Part shown: piece after piece, positions 24,157 through 33,677 of the stretch
Position numbering within the stretch: position 1 is the first letter of the stretch
Layout of the letters: every line of letters begins with the position of its first letter
DNA from: Alphaproteobacteria bacterium
GTDB lineage: Bacteria > Pseudomonadota > Alphaproteobacteria > Rhizobiales > GCA-2746425
Direction: 5' to 3'
DNA: 64,000 nucleotides
Assembly (NCBI GenBank): GCA_024743215.1
Contig: JANSWZ010000004.1
Coordinates: 124,001-188,000, forward strand
Notes under the pieces: model-generated
What the model was told of the DNA's origin: nothing
Databases searched by the model: none
Seen by the model: the letters and a program-made list of their open reading frames with translations, nothing else
Program-made: the position numbers and the translations under genes

Positions 24157-26260
24157 TCTCCTGCTAGAATTGTTTTCAGAAGAAATTCCTGCGCGCATGC
24201 AAAAGCGGGCCAGTGAAGATTTGCAAAAACTTGTGACCGATGGTCTGGTTGATGCTGGTCTGACCTACGAGGGTGCCAAGGGCTTTGCAACGCCGCGCCG
24301 TCTTGCCTTGACAGTACATGGCGTAACCGCGCGCTCTGCAGATACGCGCGAAGAGCGCAAAGGCCCCAAAGTTGGCGCGCCCGAAAAAGCGCTGGAAGGC
24401 TTTATGCGCGCCGCAGGCCTGTCTTCTATCGACGAGGCGCAAATCCAGAGCGACCCGAAAAAGGGTGAGTTCTATGTTGCTGTGATTGAAAAACCCGGCC
24501 GCGACGCACAGGAAATCATCGCCGGGCTTATTCCTGGCATCATCCGCAATTTTCCTTGGCCAAAATCCATGCGCTGGGGCGCAGGTTCCACCAAACCGGA
24601 TACGTTGCGTTGGGTGCGCCCATTGCGGTCAATCCTGTGTACATTTGGACCGGAAACCGAAGACCCTGAAGTGGTTCCATTTGAAGTCGATGGCATTACA
24701 TCGGGCGATGTGACCCATGGTCACCGTTTTATGGCGCCACAACCTTTGCGCATTCGCCGGTTTGATGATTACACCGACAAGCTGAATGCAGCAAAAGTGG
24801 TGCTTGATAGCGCGCGCCGTGAAGAGATTATCCTTGAGGAAGCCAAGAATTTGGCGTTCTCCCAGAATTTGGATCTGGTTGAAGATTCAGCATTGCTGCA
24901 TGAAGTGGCCGGTCTTGTGGAATGGCCGATTGTATTGATGGGCACATTTGACGAGCGGTTTTTGAACCTGCCCGATGAGGTGATTCAGCTCACTATTCGC
25001 GTCAACCAGAAGTGCTTTGTGCTGCGTGATCCAAAATCCGGTGCTTTGACCAACCGCTTCATTCTTGTCTCCAACCTGATCGCCAGCGATGGCGGCAAAC
25101 AGATTGTAGCCGGCAATGAAAAAGTTGTGCGGGCGCGTCTGTCCGATGCAATGTTTTTCTGGGAAACAGATTTGAAGACGCCACTGCAGGCACGCGTGGA
25201 AAAACTTGGAAACATCATTTTCCACGAACAACTCGGCACCCAATTACAGCGCGTTGAGCGGATCAGAAGCCTGGCAAAGGCGCTGGCGCCGGCCACATCT
25301 GCAAAGGTCGCTGAGGCCAATCGGGCCGCTGAATTGTGCAAGGCCGATCTGGTCACAGAAATGGTTGGTGAGTTCCCGGAACTGCAGGGCCTGATGGGCC
25401 GCTACTATGCCACCGCGCAGGATGAAACCAGTGCGGTTGCTGCTGCCTGTGAAGACCATTATCGGCCACAGGGACCTGGCGATACGGTTCCATCCGATCC
25501 GGTTTCCATTACCGTTGCGCTTTCTGACAAGCTGGACACCCTGTCCGGTTTTTGGCTCATCGACGAAAAACCGACCGGATCGAAAGACCCCTATGCTTTG
25601 CGGCGCGCAGCACTTGGCGTCATCCGTTTGATTCTGGAAAACAATTGTGAACTGTCTCTGACCGGTGCCATTGAACAAGCCTGCATCGGCTATGGTGACG
25701 GCATGAAGGGCGTGGCGGTTGCAGACGACGGCGTTGCCAAGGATCTTCTGTCCTTCTTCCATGACCGGCTAAAAGTCTATCTGCGCGATCAGGGCCGACG
25801 TCATGATTTGATTGATGCGGTTATCAGTGAGGATGCCGATGATCTCCGACTCATTGTGCGCCGTGTTGAGGCGTTGAGTGAATTTCTGGCAAGCGAAGAC
25901 GGCAAGGCGCTATTGTCGGGCAGCAAACGGGCTGCCAACATTTTGCGCGCTGAAGAAAAGAAAGAAGGCAGGGCTTTCGACAGCACTGTGTCATCTGAGC
26001 TTTTGACCCACCCTGCTGAAAAGGCATTGGCAGAGGCAGTGGATATATCTGTTGGCAAGGCGAAAGCAGCGGTGGATGCGCATGATTTTACGGCTGCCAT
26101 TGAAGCTCTGTCGCAATTGCGTGCGCCTGTAGATGCCTTTTTTGAGGATGTCATGGTCAATGACGACAATACGCAAATCCGCGAAAACCGGCTGAATCTT
26201 CTCAATCGAATCCGACAAGCCACGCATACCGTTGCTGATTTCTCAAAAATAGAGGGGTAA
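24149..26260 (+). CDS. glyS: Glycyl-tRNA synthetase beta subunit
   Basis: 703 residues; binds and positions tRNA-Gly for the alpha subunit. The ATG at 24149 is set by AAAGGAG 7 bases upstream and by the universal start pattern [26 protein letters not shown] and KSMRWG are conserved landmarks, and the DALR-type anticodon-binding region lies in the last 100 residues. It overlaps glyQ by 8 bp, indicating coupled translation. Confidence 0.97.
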   Translation: MPDLLLELFSEEIPARMQKRASEDLQKLVTDGLVDAGLTYEGAKGFATPRRLALTVHGVTARSADTREERKGPKVGAPEKALEGFMRAAGLSSIDEAQIQSDPKKGEFYVAVIEKPGRDAQEIIAGLIPGIIRNFPWPKSMRWGAGSTKPDTLRWVRPLRSILCTFGPETEDPEVVPFEVDGITSGDVTHGHRFMAPQPLRIRRFDDYTDKLNAAKVVLDSARREEIILEEAKNLAFSQNLDLVEDSALLHEVAGLVEWPIVLMGTFDERFLNLPDEVIQLTIRVNQKCFVLRDPKSGALTNRFILVSNLIASDGGKQIVAGNEKVVRARLSDAMFFWETDLKTPLQARVEKLGNIIFHEQLGTQLQRVERIRSLAKALAPATSAKVAEANRAAELCKADLVTEMVGEFPELQGLMGRYYATAQDETSAVAAACEDHYRPQGPGDTVPSDPVSITVALSDKLDTLSGFWLIDEKPTGSKDPYALRRAALGVIRLILENNCELSLTGAIEQACIGYGDGMKGVAVADDGVAKDLLSFFHDRLKVYLRDQGRRHDLIDAVISEDADDLRLIVRRVEALSEFLASEDGKALLSGSKRAANILRAEEKKEGRAFDSTVSSELLTHPAEKALAEAVDISVGKAKAAVDAHDFTAAIEALSQLRAPVDAFFEDVMVNDDNTQIRENRLNLLNRIRQATHTVADFSKIEG

Positions 26261-26390
26261 TGGCAACAATATGGTGAATCAGATAAGAACGTGCTTTTTT
26301 GCGCAACATGGACTATTTGGAACTTAAAGATCGCCAGACGGTCACATTTCTTCGATAACAAAGATCAGACATACTCTCAGGGGAATACTC

Positions 26391-27158
26391 ATGAATAAAG
26401 CAATTGTTGGAATTTTAGGTGCTGTGGTTGGTGCTGCAGGCGGCTATTTCGTCCAGGACGCGAATGTCAAAAACGTAATGGCTGAGGTCACTGCGTTGAC
26501 AGAAAAAGCCACAGGCCTGGAAAGCATGGTTGGCGAAACCAAGACGGCTGCCGAAGCCGCTGTTGCCGACGCAGCAACCGCGCTTGAAACAGCTAAGGCT
26601 GAAGCACAGGCCGCACTGGAAGCCGCACAGGCAGAAACCGAAGCTGCAAAATCTGCCGCTGAGGAGGCTGCCAACGCACTTGAGGGCGCAGAAGCTGAAG
26701 CAGCCGTTGCTCTGGCTGCAGCAAAAGCCGACGCAGAAGTAGCTGTCATGACAGCAAAAGCTGAAGCAGAAGCAAAGATGGCACAGGGTGCAGACGCCAC
26801 GACTGCTGAACTGAGAACCCAATTGTCTTCCTATCAGGATCAGGTTGCTGCTCTCACATCTGACCTGGCCAGCAAAGAAGTCATGGCCGCTGACCTGGGT
26901 TCCGTTGTTGAAGGACTGAAAGCCGAAATCGCTGCAAAAGCACAGATGGCTGCTGATATGAGCGCAGAGGTTGATGCGCTGACTGCCGAAGTTGCGACGA
27001 AAACTCAAATGGCAGCTGACCTCAGTGCAAATGTTGAAACTCTGACAGCTGACGTTGCTGCCAAGGACGGAATGGTTTCTCAACTGACTGCAACCATTGA
27101 GCAGATGAAAGCGGCAATGGAAGCTCCTGCTGCTGACGATGCGGCACCTGCCAACTAA
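26391..27158 (+). CDS. Ala-rich coiled-coil protein with N-terminal membrane anchor and 21-residue repeats
   Basis: 255 residues. The N-terminus KAIVGILGAVVGAAGGYFV is a Gly-rich membrane or signal-like helix. Residues about 30-140 are an Ala/Glu/Lys helix, and residues about 145-249 consist of five 21-residue units (three heptads each), clearest at AADLGSVVEGLKAEI, AADMSAEVDALTAEV and AADLSANVETLTADV. The end is Ala/Pro/Asp-rich. No cysteines are present. A rod-like periplasmic or envelope spacer is likely. It has its own leader after glyS and ends at a strong terminator, so it is monocistronic. No family recognised. Confidence 0.78.
   Translation: MNKAIVGILGAVVGAAGGYFVQDANVKNVMAEVTALTEKATGLESMVGETKTAAEAAVADAATALETAKAEAQAALEAAQAETEAAKSAAEEAANALEGAEAEAAVALAAAKADAEVAVMTAKAEAEAKMAQGADATTAELRTQLSSYQDQVAALTSDLASKEVMAADLGSVVEGLKAEIAAKAQMAADMSAEVDALTAEVATKTQMAADLSANVETLTADVAAKDGMVSQLTATIEQMKAAMEAPAADDAAPAN
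26823..27137 (+). repeat. Five tandem 63-bp units encoding 21-residue coiled-coil repeats
   Basis: Codons 145-249 divide into five 63-bp units. The three central units (codons 166-228) share AAD(L/M)-x-x-x-V-x-x-L-x-A-(E/D)-(I/V)-A-x-K-x-x-M. The outer two are diverged. Confidence 0.7.
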
Positions 27159-27185
27159 TCCCTTCTAACAGCTGAAATTTCGATT

Positions 27186-27215
27186 GGGCGGTCTGCATTC
27201 AGGCCGCCCTTTTTT
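27186..27215 (+). terminator. Intrinsic terminator after the coiled-coil gene
   Basis: GGGCGGTCTG, loop CATT, CAGGCCGCCC: a 10-bp stem with one G-U pair, followed at once by six T. It lies 27 bp after the stop at 27158. Confidence 0.9.
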
Positions 27216-27319
27216 GTGCCCTCATGCGATGCTCGGTTTCCTCAAAATCCCTGTTTCATGCTTCCTTAAGTGAACGCTGCGCATAAAGTCCGCTCTATTG
27301 AAATCTGTCAGATGCGGAA

Positions 27320-28738
27320 TTGCAGGCATTGGTAGCATCACAAAAATCTTTGAAACGCAGGCTTAAATCAGTCCTTGTCATGCTAAGGCCCGCACAGAAT
27401 TCTTCTGTGAATGACGATGAAGCGGACACTGAGGAATCTGACACAGCTTCTGCCGGTCGTGCTGGCCTGTTTGCACTCATTATCAGGCTGGCCAATGCTG
27501 CCATCGCCTATGTGACGCAAATTGTCTTTGCGCGCATGCTGGGCGAATTTGAATACGGTATTTTTGCTCTGGGTTGGGTCTGGATCGCCATTCTTGGTCA
27601 TACCACCACATTCGGATTTTCCATGAGCGCCATTCGCTACCTGGCGCGCTACAGGGCAACCGGCGAGGCGGGACTGGCAGTTGGTTTCTTCCGTTTTTCC
27701 TTGATTGTCCCATTGCTCGTCAGCTGTCTGGCTGCGATTCTGGGCGTGTTTCTGTTGACGTCCGGAACCTTGTCGGTGCCGGAATACTACATTCTGCCCT
27801 TGATACTGGCGGCGGTTTGCGTTCCGCTTTTTGCACTTCAGGATATGATGGAAAGCTTCGCCCGCGCCCGCCATTGGGTTTTGCTGGCACTTATTCCAAC
27901 CTATCTGTTGCGGCATGGCTTTCTTGGCCTGTTTCTGGTCTTGGCAATTGTCACCGGCTTTGAAGCATCAGCCGTCACGGCGCTGGTCGTTGCTTTCGCG
28001 GCCATTGGCCTGTCGCTGGCCATACAGGCAGGAATTCTGGCCAAACGCCTCATCGATGAACGACGCGCGCTCCCACAAGCGGTACCGCCACTCTACGACC
28101 GCAGAACCTGGCTCAAAACATCCGCGCCTCTGGCTTTGCAGGATGGTGCATCATTGCTTGTGTCCTATTCGGACATTCTGGTTCTCAGCTTTTTTGTTTC
28201 GCCCACCGAAATCGGAATTTACTTCGCGGCGACCCGTATCGCGCAAATTGTTGGCTTTGTCCGCTTTGCAGCCTCTGCAGGAACTGCAAATGTCTTTTCC
28301 AAACTGAGCGCTCAGGGCAAGACAGATGAGTTGAAATCCCTGTCCCGGGCCACAATCCGTATCTCATTCTGGTTATCGGTCATTGCCTGTGCGTGTATCG
28401 CTATTGCAGGTCCGCTGCTGCTGAAACTATTCGGAGCAGGCTTTATCGTGGGTTACCCGGTCCTGCTGGTTTTGATGGCAGGTTTGCTGGTTCAGGCTGC
28501 GTTTTCATCCGCAGAAGATTTGCTCAACATGACCGGCCATCAGGGCATGACTGCATCTTCCTATTTTGGCGCGCTGGTGGTCAATCTGGTTCTCAATCTG
28601 GCGCTCATTCCTTATTTCGGCCTGATTGGCGCAGCGATTGCCACCTCCATATCCATTGGATTCCGAGTAATCTATCTGGCATTTGGCGTGCGTTCGCGTT
28701 TGAATATTTCTTTGTTTGGCGCTCAATTCGGTCGCTAG
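27320..28738 (+). CDS. Polysaccharide/oligosaccharide flippase (MVF/MATE-like)
   Basis: 472 residues with about 12-14 membrane helices in the Wzx-like polysaccharide transporter arrangement; moves lipid-linked glycans or a related lipid across the inner membrane. The conserved early segment is ARMLGEFEYGIFALGWVW (about 74-91). Residues about 20-45 are acidic and cytoplasmic. The start is uncertain: TTG at 27320 gives the full frame, and the first ATG is at 27380 without a clear ribosome site. No glycan-synthesis genes flank it. Its TAG stop shares a CTAG with the stop of the facing hydrolase gene. Confidence 0.86.
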   Translation: MQALVASQKSLKRRLKSVLVMLRPAQNSSVNDDEADTEESDTASAGRAGLFALIIRLANAAIAYVTQIVFARMLGEFEYGIFALGWVWIAILGHTTTFGFSMSAIRYLARYRATGEAGLAVGFFRFSLIVPLLVSCLAAILGVFLLTSGTLSVPEYYILPLILAAVCVPLFALQDMMESFARARHWVLLALIPTYLLRHGFLGLFLVLAIVTGFEASAVTALVVAFAAIGLSLAIQAGILAKRLIDERRALPQAVPPLYDRRTWLKTSAPLALQDGASLLVSYSDILVLSFFVSPTEIGIYFAATRIAQIVGFVRFAASAGTANVFSKLSAQGKTDELKSLSRATIRISFWLSVIACACIAIAGPLLLKLFGAGFIVGYPVLLVLMAGLLVQAAFSSAEDLLNMTGHQGMTASSYFGALVVNLVLNLALIPYFGLIGAAIATSISIGFRVIYLAFGVRSRLNISLFGAQFGR

Positions 28739-29919
28739 AGCGCTTTCAGCACAGCATTTATCGTAGCCTCGGCGGATCCTTCACCGGTCAGTGCGATTGC
28801 CGCAAATGTCCTGTGGGCAGGGCTGTAAATCACCGCTGCTTTGGCTCCGGGAACACCTCCATTATGGCCCAGCCAGATTTCTCGTGACCCATCCTGTTGC
28901 ACAAAATCATAAAGCATCACGCCCTGCCCATAATAAGTACCCTGATCAAACATTGGATAGAGCTCGGAAAACATGCCACGGGTCGTCTGCATTGTTAGAT
29001 ACGTGCCGGACAAAAGGGCCTTCCAAAGCCGGATGATATCATCCGCTGACGCGACCAGGTTTCCCGCTGCGCCCGCCTGACTTGGATGGAATTTTTGCAT
29101 GTTAAATCTGCTCGGCAGGCTGACAAAACCACTGTCACTGCCTTTGGTAACAATGCGCATTTGGGTGTCGCCCAATGGTGCAATCAGTCTGTCCGTTACT
29201 GCCTGTGCGTAGGACACGCCATCGATTGTTTCGATGACCGCACCCAGTAGCGCATAACCGCTGTTTGAGTAGCGCCAGAATTGTCCGGGGCAAAACAGCG
29301 TACCGCGCTTGCGCAACAGCGATAACTCCTCGTCCAGTTCCAGCATTCTGCTTTGTGTCTGGAGTTCAGAATTTTCACTCGTGCTGGACAAGCCGCTGGT
29401 ATGGGTCATCAAGTGCCTGATTGTAATGATGTTGCCGTTTGGCACACCATCAATGAACCGGCTGATAGGTGTTTCAAGCGTCAGCTTGCCTTCTTCAATC
29501 ATTTGCAAAATAACAATGGCAGTCAGAGTTTTGCCGACACTGGCCCAGTAAAATGGCGCCGCCTGTTCCGCATGGCCGATTGTTTGGGACCAGCGTCCCT
29601 GCGGCCCGAAGATAGAGCCTGTCATGGCGCTTGCTTCCGTGTGCGCTCTCGCATGTGCAAACGCAGCATTGAGGCGGGAATGGACCACGCCATTTACGGG
29701 CTTATCGTCTTCAACACCGTCTTCTATGGGCCAACTCAATCGGGGCGGGTGGTGAAGTGTTCGTCCCTCATAGGCAGCAGCTATCTGGCAATGTCGGCCG
29801 TCGGTTCTTTGTAAAAGGGATGCTGTTCCCGGCAGCACGCATGCAGATAGTGACAGACAGAGACCAATGAGCAAGACCTGCTGGAACTGAGTACGAGATG
29901 CCAAAATATATGTCTCCAT
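28735..29919 (-). CDS. Serine hydrolase of the class C beta-lactamase (CubicO) family, probable lipoprotein
   Basis: 394 residues. The N-terminus ends in LSLSAC, a lipobox, so it is probably lipid-anchored. Active-site motifs: SVGK (SxxK, about 131-134), YSNSGYALLG (Tyr of the YxN motif) and HNGG near residue 342 in place of KTG. The family contains esterases, D-aminopeptidases and penicillin-binding-like enzymes, so the substrate is open; beta-lactam resistance should not be assumed. ATG at 29919 with GGGAGG upstream. Convergent with the flippase gene. Confidence 0.86.
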   Translation of the reverse strand: METYILASRTQFQQVLLIGLCLSLSACVLPGTASLLQRTDGRHCQIAAAYEGRTLHHPPRLSWPIEDGVEDDKPVNGVVHSRLNAAFAHARAHTEASAMTGSIFGPQGRWSQTIGHAEQAAPFYWASVGKTLTAIVILQMIEEGKLTLETPISRFIDGVPNGNIITIRHLMTHTSGLSSTSENSELQTQSRMLELDEELSLLRKRGTLFCPGQFWRYSNSGYALLGAVIETIDGVSYAQAVTDRLIAPLGDTQMRIVTKGSDSGFVSLPSRFNMQKFHPSQAGAAGNLVASADDIIRLWKALLSGTYLTMQTTRGMFSELYPMFDQGTYYGQGVMLYDFVQQDGSREIWLGHNGGVPGAKAAVIYSPAHRTFAAIALTGEGSAEATINAVLKAL

Positions 29920-30042
29920 GCCGCCTCCCGTGCATGACTGGTGTCATCGGGTTACAAGCGGCTTTGGATCAAGCGAAGCAGAAAAATTATTATTGGACAA
30001 CATAAAATTATTGTTTTACAGAAATTATATGGAAAATGATGG

Positions 30043-30603
30043 ATGTCAGTAGGCGAGTTGAAAATGGATCATCGTGACCATCACCTGCGTAAAATCAGTA
30101 TCTGGTTGGCTGTCATCAGCACTGTGCTTGCTGTGACATTGCCAATTGTACCAATAGCGCTGCTGTTGGGTTGGTTCACAACCGACTTATTGGATCTGGC
30201 CAGTCGGGCCGGATTGTCAGTGGGACATGCTCCCAATCAATTGCTTTCCTTCATTGCCGGACTGCTGTCGCTGGTTCCGGTGTTGTGTCTGTCCAAAGCA
30301 CTTTGGTTTGCAAGGCAGTATTTCCTGTTGATCCAAAGCGGTATCCTTCTGAGCCGTGCAAATGTGATCGCGCTAAAGGGATTTGGAAAGTTTGTTGCCA
30401 TATCCGGTGCGGCCGGACTTGTTCTACCGACCCTTATCGGATTGTTGCTAACCGCAAACGCAGGCGCGGGGGAGAAGTCGCTGGTTGTTAGTCTGGGCAG
30501 CGCGCCATTGCTGAGTCTGCTGTTTGGCGGAACGCTCTGGACGATGGCAGCCGTCACGGCCAAGGCCACTGCCATTGCCGAAGACCACGCTCAGATCATT
30601 TGA
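30043..30603 (+). CDS. DUF2975 membrane protein
   Basis: 186 residues with four predicted membrane helices (about 20-40, 65-85, 110-130 and 150-175), the DUF2975 layout. Such proteins are usually encoded next to a small XRE regulator, as here: the downstream gene starts inside its stop codon. The family is thought to act as the membrane partner of that regulator, but the signal is unknown. ATG at 30043; an ATG at 30064 with AGGCGAG upstream is an alternative. Confidence 0.85.
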   Translation: MSVGELKMDHRDHHLRKISIWLAVISTVLAVTLPIVPIALLLGWFTTDLLDLASRAGLSVGHAPNQLLSFIAGLLSLVPVLCLSKALWFARQYFLLIQSGILLSRANVIALKGFGKFVAISGAAGLVLPTLIGLLLTANAGAGEKSLVVSLGSAPLLSLLFGGTLWTMAAVTAKATAIAEDHAQII

Positions 30604-30827
30604 TGCAGATTTTGGTGACACTTGATGTGATGTTGGCAAAACGCAAAATCCGGTCAAAGGATTTGGCAGTCCATATTGGCATCACAGAAGCAAATCTCTC
30701 TTTACTCAAGCAAGGCAAGGTAAAAGGCGTGCGCTTTGAAACGCTGGCTAAAATCTGTGAATATCTTGACTGCCAGCCCGCAGATATTCTGACCTTTCAA
30801 CGTACCACCGATGAAGAAACGCTCTAG
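30603..30827 (+). CDS. XRE/Cro-type small DNA-binding regulator (YozG-like)
   Basis: 74 residues, almost entirely a helix-turn-helix domain: DLAVHIGITEANLSLLKQGK is the recognition region (about 22-41), and the end LAKICEYLDCQPADIL is typical of this small family. Its ATG overlaps the DUF2975 stop (TGATG), so the two are coupled. Its target is probably its own operon. The stop shares a CTAG with the facing gene. Confidence 0.9.
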   Translation: MQILVTLDVMLAKRKIRSKDLAVHIGITEANLSLLKQGKVKGVRFETLAKICEYLDCQPADILTFQRTTDEETL

Positions 30828-31486
30828 TCGCCAGCCAGAAAGAACTGCCACACCCCATCAGGAGAGATGCCGAGGCGGAAAAAATTATAGGCGCCAAAGG
30901 CTTTCATATCTTCGTAGTCGCCAGCCGTAACCAGAGTGAAAAGCTCGACGCGTTGCTGTGGTGTCAGCGTATCGAGGCGAACATTCGCAAAATAGGGCCA
31001 GACGTAAATCTCTGCGTCCGTGCCCGCATCAATCTGGGCGTATCCCGCTTCCAGAACTTCCAGCAAAATCGCCAGAATTTCCTGCCCCTCTTCATCTCCG
31101 GACAAATCACGCAGATAGGAAACCGGGTCATCCACCTCGTCAAATGCCACAACCGGAACCTTGCCATTGGCTGCAATAACAGCAGTCAGTGCAGCGAGGT
31201 TTCCGTTGCGCGCAGCTGATCGCAGCGCGGCGTGGGTTTGTTGAACCGCTTGCGGCAGCAACGTCATGTCGTAGGAAATGCGCGGTGGTGCTTCAGCGTC
31301 ATTGGCATTGCCGGGTATGGTACCTTCCGCACCAGACGGGGGCACGGATTCCGGCTTGACGGAAAAGGATTCTGTCTCAACCGTTCTGGCCGCATGTGCA
31401 CGGTCGACGCAGGCAAACAAAAAAGTAGCTGAAGCAAAAATCAGCAGGCTCTGAGCGAAGCGTATGAATGAGGTATTTGCAAACAT
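30824..31486 (-). CDS. Secreted protein, unknown function
   Basis: 220 residues. A hydrophobic signal (about 9-32) ends in FACVDRAHA; the Cys could be a lipid site (FLFAC), or cleavage could follow AHA. A 35-residue Pro/Glu-rich linker leads to a folded domain (about 70-220) with ALRSAARNGNLAALTAVIAANG, resembling one ankyrin-like helix pair, and a Trp/Phe-rich end (GISPDGVWQFFLAGD). No enzyme motif. Hypothetical; the C-terminal domain suggests an envelope-associated role only loosely. Confidence 0.72.
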   Translation of the reverse strand: MFANTSFIRFAQSLLIFASATFLFACVDRAHAARTVETESFSVKPESVPPSGAEGTIPGNANDAEAPPRISYDMTLLPQAVQQTHAALRSAARNGNLAALTAVIAANGKVPVVAFDEVDDPVSYLRDLSGDEEGQEILAILLEVLEAGYAQIDAGTDAEIYVWPYFANVRLDTLTPQQRVELFTLVTAGDYEDMKAFGAYNFFRLGISPDGVWQFFLAGD

Positions 31487-31561
31487 AAAACAGATAAGGG
31501 CTACAAGCCCCGATCTGTCAAATGAATATGCCTTGGATGTCAGCTACCAGATAAAAGTGTG

Positions 31562-31831
31562 CTAATTCAGCACTCTGAACATGGTGAATTCACCCGTCTG
31601 GATGCGTTCTGGCAGCTTGGCGCAATAGTCTGCGGCTACGTCTTCACCGTTTTCGGTGACAATCCGCGAGAGCGCGGCAAATATGGAAGTCTCGATCAGA
31701 ATATCCGGCTCAACGCCTTGTTCCAGGGCTTCTTCCCATGCGGCTTGAAGCGTGCAAAGGGCCGTTTGCTGGCGGTCTGCCAGTCCAAAGTCCTCATCAA
31801 AGTCTTCTTCCTCCTGCCACAGATCCTGCAT
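31562..31831 (-). CDS. Small acidic conserved hypothetical protein
   Basis: 89 residues from the ATG at 31831, chosen for GAGG 7 bases upstream. The N-terminus is strongly acidic (QDLWQEEEDFDEDFG), and the rest is predicted helical with LQAAWEEALEQGVEPDILIETSIF in the middle. No membrane helix or known motif. Soluble cytoplasmic protein; function unknown. Confidence 0.7.
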   Translation of the reverse strand: MQDLWQEEEDFDEDFGLADRQQTALCTLQAAWEEALEQGVEPDILIETSIFAALSRIVTENGEDVAADYCAKLPERIQTGEFTMFRVLN

Positions 31832-31956
31832 GTTCAACCTCGTTTTGTGCAATATTGTAGCTAATTTATCACAAAGCTGAACGAGTTGGCGCAGTACCTG
31901 ATTTTAGGGTCAACAAAGTCTAAACGTGGAATATCCAGTTGAATTTCCCGCTGAAT

Positions 31957-32451
31957 TTACTGGGGGACAGTGGTGTCAGCAGCCCCGGATGAGGCATTGC
32001 CGCTATCGTTTTCTGCATCGGTCTCTGCAGGGGCAGGTTGCACGGGGCGGTAGTTGGTGGCCATGACCCGTGTCAACTCTACGGCCTCGGTTTCATAGCG
32101 GCGTAAAATCGTTTGCGCAGCTGGCGTGCAGGTATTGTGGACCTGTTCCAGAATAGCGAAGGACTTATTATAGGTGGCCATGATACGGGCGCGTCTGGCT
32201 GGTGTAGGCTCCTCCGCTTCCAACAGATTGGCCATCTGGTCCCGCCACACACCGCGCGGGTGCCGTTCGCACAAAGGATGCAGGAACTCCAGAGCCCCCA
32301 TGATGCTGACGAGGCGAAGAAGTTCATTCTCGTAAGGCGGAAGACCATCGCCAGATTGAGCTGACTGCGCATGTGCTGATCCCAGCAGCAATGGCAGCAG
32401 GCACAAGCCAGCAAAAGAAACGGCACGGATGCGATTTGAGTCTGAAATCAT
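31957..32451 (-). CDS. TIGR02301 family secreted protein
   Basis: 164 residues from the ATG at 32451. A signal peptide ends SAHAQ. The family core is readable: YENELLRLVSIMGALEFLHPLC, then GVWRDQMANLLEAE, then a Cys near the end of the helical domain (HNTCTPAAQTIL), so the two cysteines may pair. A disordered Asn/Ser/Ala tail closes it. TIGR02301 is restricted mainly to Hyphomicrobiales, which supports the taxonomic call. Function unknown. Confidence 0.88.
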   Translation of the reverse strand: MISDSNRIRAVSFAGLCLLPLLLGSAHAQSAQSGDGLPPYENELLRLVSIMGALEFLHPLCERHPRGVWRDQMANLLEAEEPTPARRARIMATYNKSFAILEQVHNTCTPAAQTILRRYETEAVELTRVMATNYRPVQPAPAETDAENDSGNASSGAADTTVPQ

Positions 32452-32509
32452 GATCGCACCGTGCCGCGATGGCACTCAAATTTCAAGATTGATCTTGGTC
32501 TTGTGTGTC

Positions 32510-33565
32510 TTATTCCTGAATTATTTCCGCTTCGGGATGAAAGGCAAGAAATGCAAACGCAAAGGTTACATCGTAAACTGCTTCATCACCGCGGCTGCCA
32601 TCGGCATTCAGCTTGTAGGCCACGACATTTCCAACATCCTGACCTTCGGAAATTCGACCGGTGTCCAGCGCAGAATTCTGCCCGCTTTCCCATGTCAGCT
32701 CTACATCGCCAAGTTTTACCGATGCCTGATCACGCAGATGCGTCAGGGTTGTTGCCTTTGGCTCTCCATCCTGTTTGACAACGACAACACGCACCATTGG
32801 CCCGATATCGGTGGGCAGATCGCCACGAAACAAAGGATACGGCGCGCCACGACTATCATAATTGACGTATGGGTTTGAGCCGTATCGGCGCATATTGGGA
32901 TTGTTCGGTACAAGCACTTTTCCGTCCGGATTGGCTTTCACAAAGCGTTCAAAGCTTTCCACACGGCTGGGGATCATGCGCAGATCTGTATCCAGCAATT
33001 CACCAACAATGGCGTTTCCGGTGAATTGCTGCCACCAGGATTCGGTCTGTCGATCATACATCACCAGATCAGAATTCCTGAGCTTTCCCGTGGTGCCAAA
33101 ATCCAGCAATTGTTCTCCAACCCGGCGGTCAAACACCAGTGCAGAATTGCACAATGGACAATAGGTGACAGCCACAGGCGTGCCACCGACTTCATCGTTG
33201 ACAATTTCATGCCAAGTCATGACCTGAAGCGGGTAGGCGCGAATGTCTCCGTCAATGTCCAGCCGGATCACCGGCTCCAACGGCCCAAGATTGGTAACTT
33301 CCTTGGCGGCTACAAATTGCGGATTATCGATGGAGGGAATCCCGTCGCGGGGTGGCCCGCCGGACAGGATTTCGTTGAATTCAATACTGCTCTTGGAAAA
33401 ATCCGTCTTCCAGCCCTCAGATCGCCACAAGCCCGCATCGGCAAACGCATGGCTGGCGATGAGAAGCAACATCGGGACCAGTCCGGCCAAAATCGATATC
33501 TGTAAGGCCGATGGACGTCGCTTATGCACTGCGACAGTTGATTGCGAGGGCTTTCCTATTGGCAT
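32510..33565 (-). CDS. DUF3179 family secreted protein
   Basis: 351 residues. A signal peptide (about 20-42) ends SHAFAD. The DUF3179 hallmark is clear: RAYPLQVMTWHEIVND, then PVAVTYCPLCNSALVFDR (about 130-148) with the paired cysteines PLC and further TYC, and SWWQQFTGNAIVGE. Members are secreted or membrane proteins found in bacteria and archaea, of unknown function. The conserved Cys and His suggest metal or redox chemistry, as inference. ATG at 33565 follows GGGAGG. Confidence 0.9.
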   Translation of the reverse strand: MPIGKPSQSTVAVHKRRPSALQISILAGLVPMLLLIASHAFADAGLWRSEGWKTDFSKSSIEFNEILSGGPPRDGIPSIDNPQFVAAKEVTNLGPLEPVIRLDIDGDIRAYPLQVMTWHEIVNDEVGGTPVAVTYCPLCNSALVFDRRVGEQLLDFGTTGKLRNSDLVMYDRQTESWWQQFTGNAIVGELLDTDLRMIPSRVESFERFVKANPDGKVLVPNNPNMRRYGSNPYVNYDSRGAPYPLFRGDLPTDIGPMVRVVVVKQDGEPKATTLTHLRDQASVKLGDVELTWESGQNSALDTGRISEGQDVGNVVAYKLNADGSRGDEAVYDVTFAFAFLAFHPEAEIIQE

Positions 33566-33677
33566 GACGAACCTCCCGGGTAAATCTTCTTGAACTTATC
33601 TTTCCACTGAGATTGTCACGTTTGCTGCACTTCACCAATCAATCCTGTTCACGGAGCCGTGACCGCGTCCCTCCATC

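Noticed and set aside
28735-29919. Beta-lactamase resistance gene
   Set aside because: The SxxK and YxN motifs are shared by many CubicO-family esterases and peptidases, and the KTG is replaced by HNGG, so resistance cannot be claimed.
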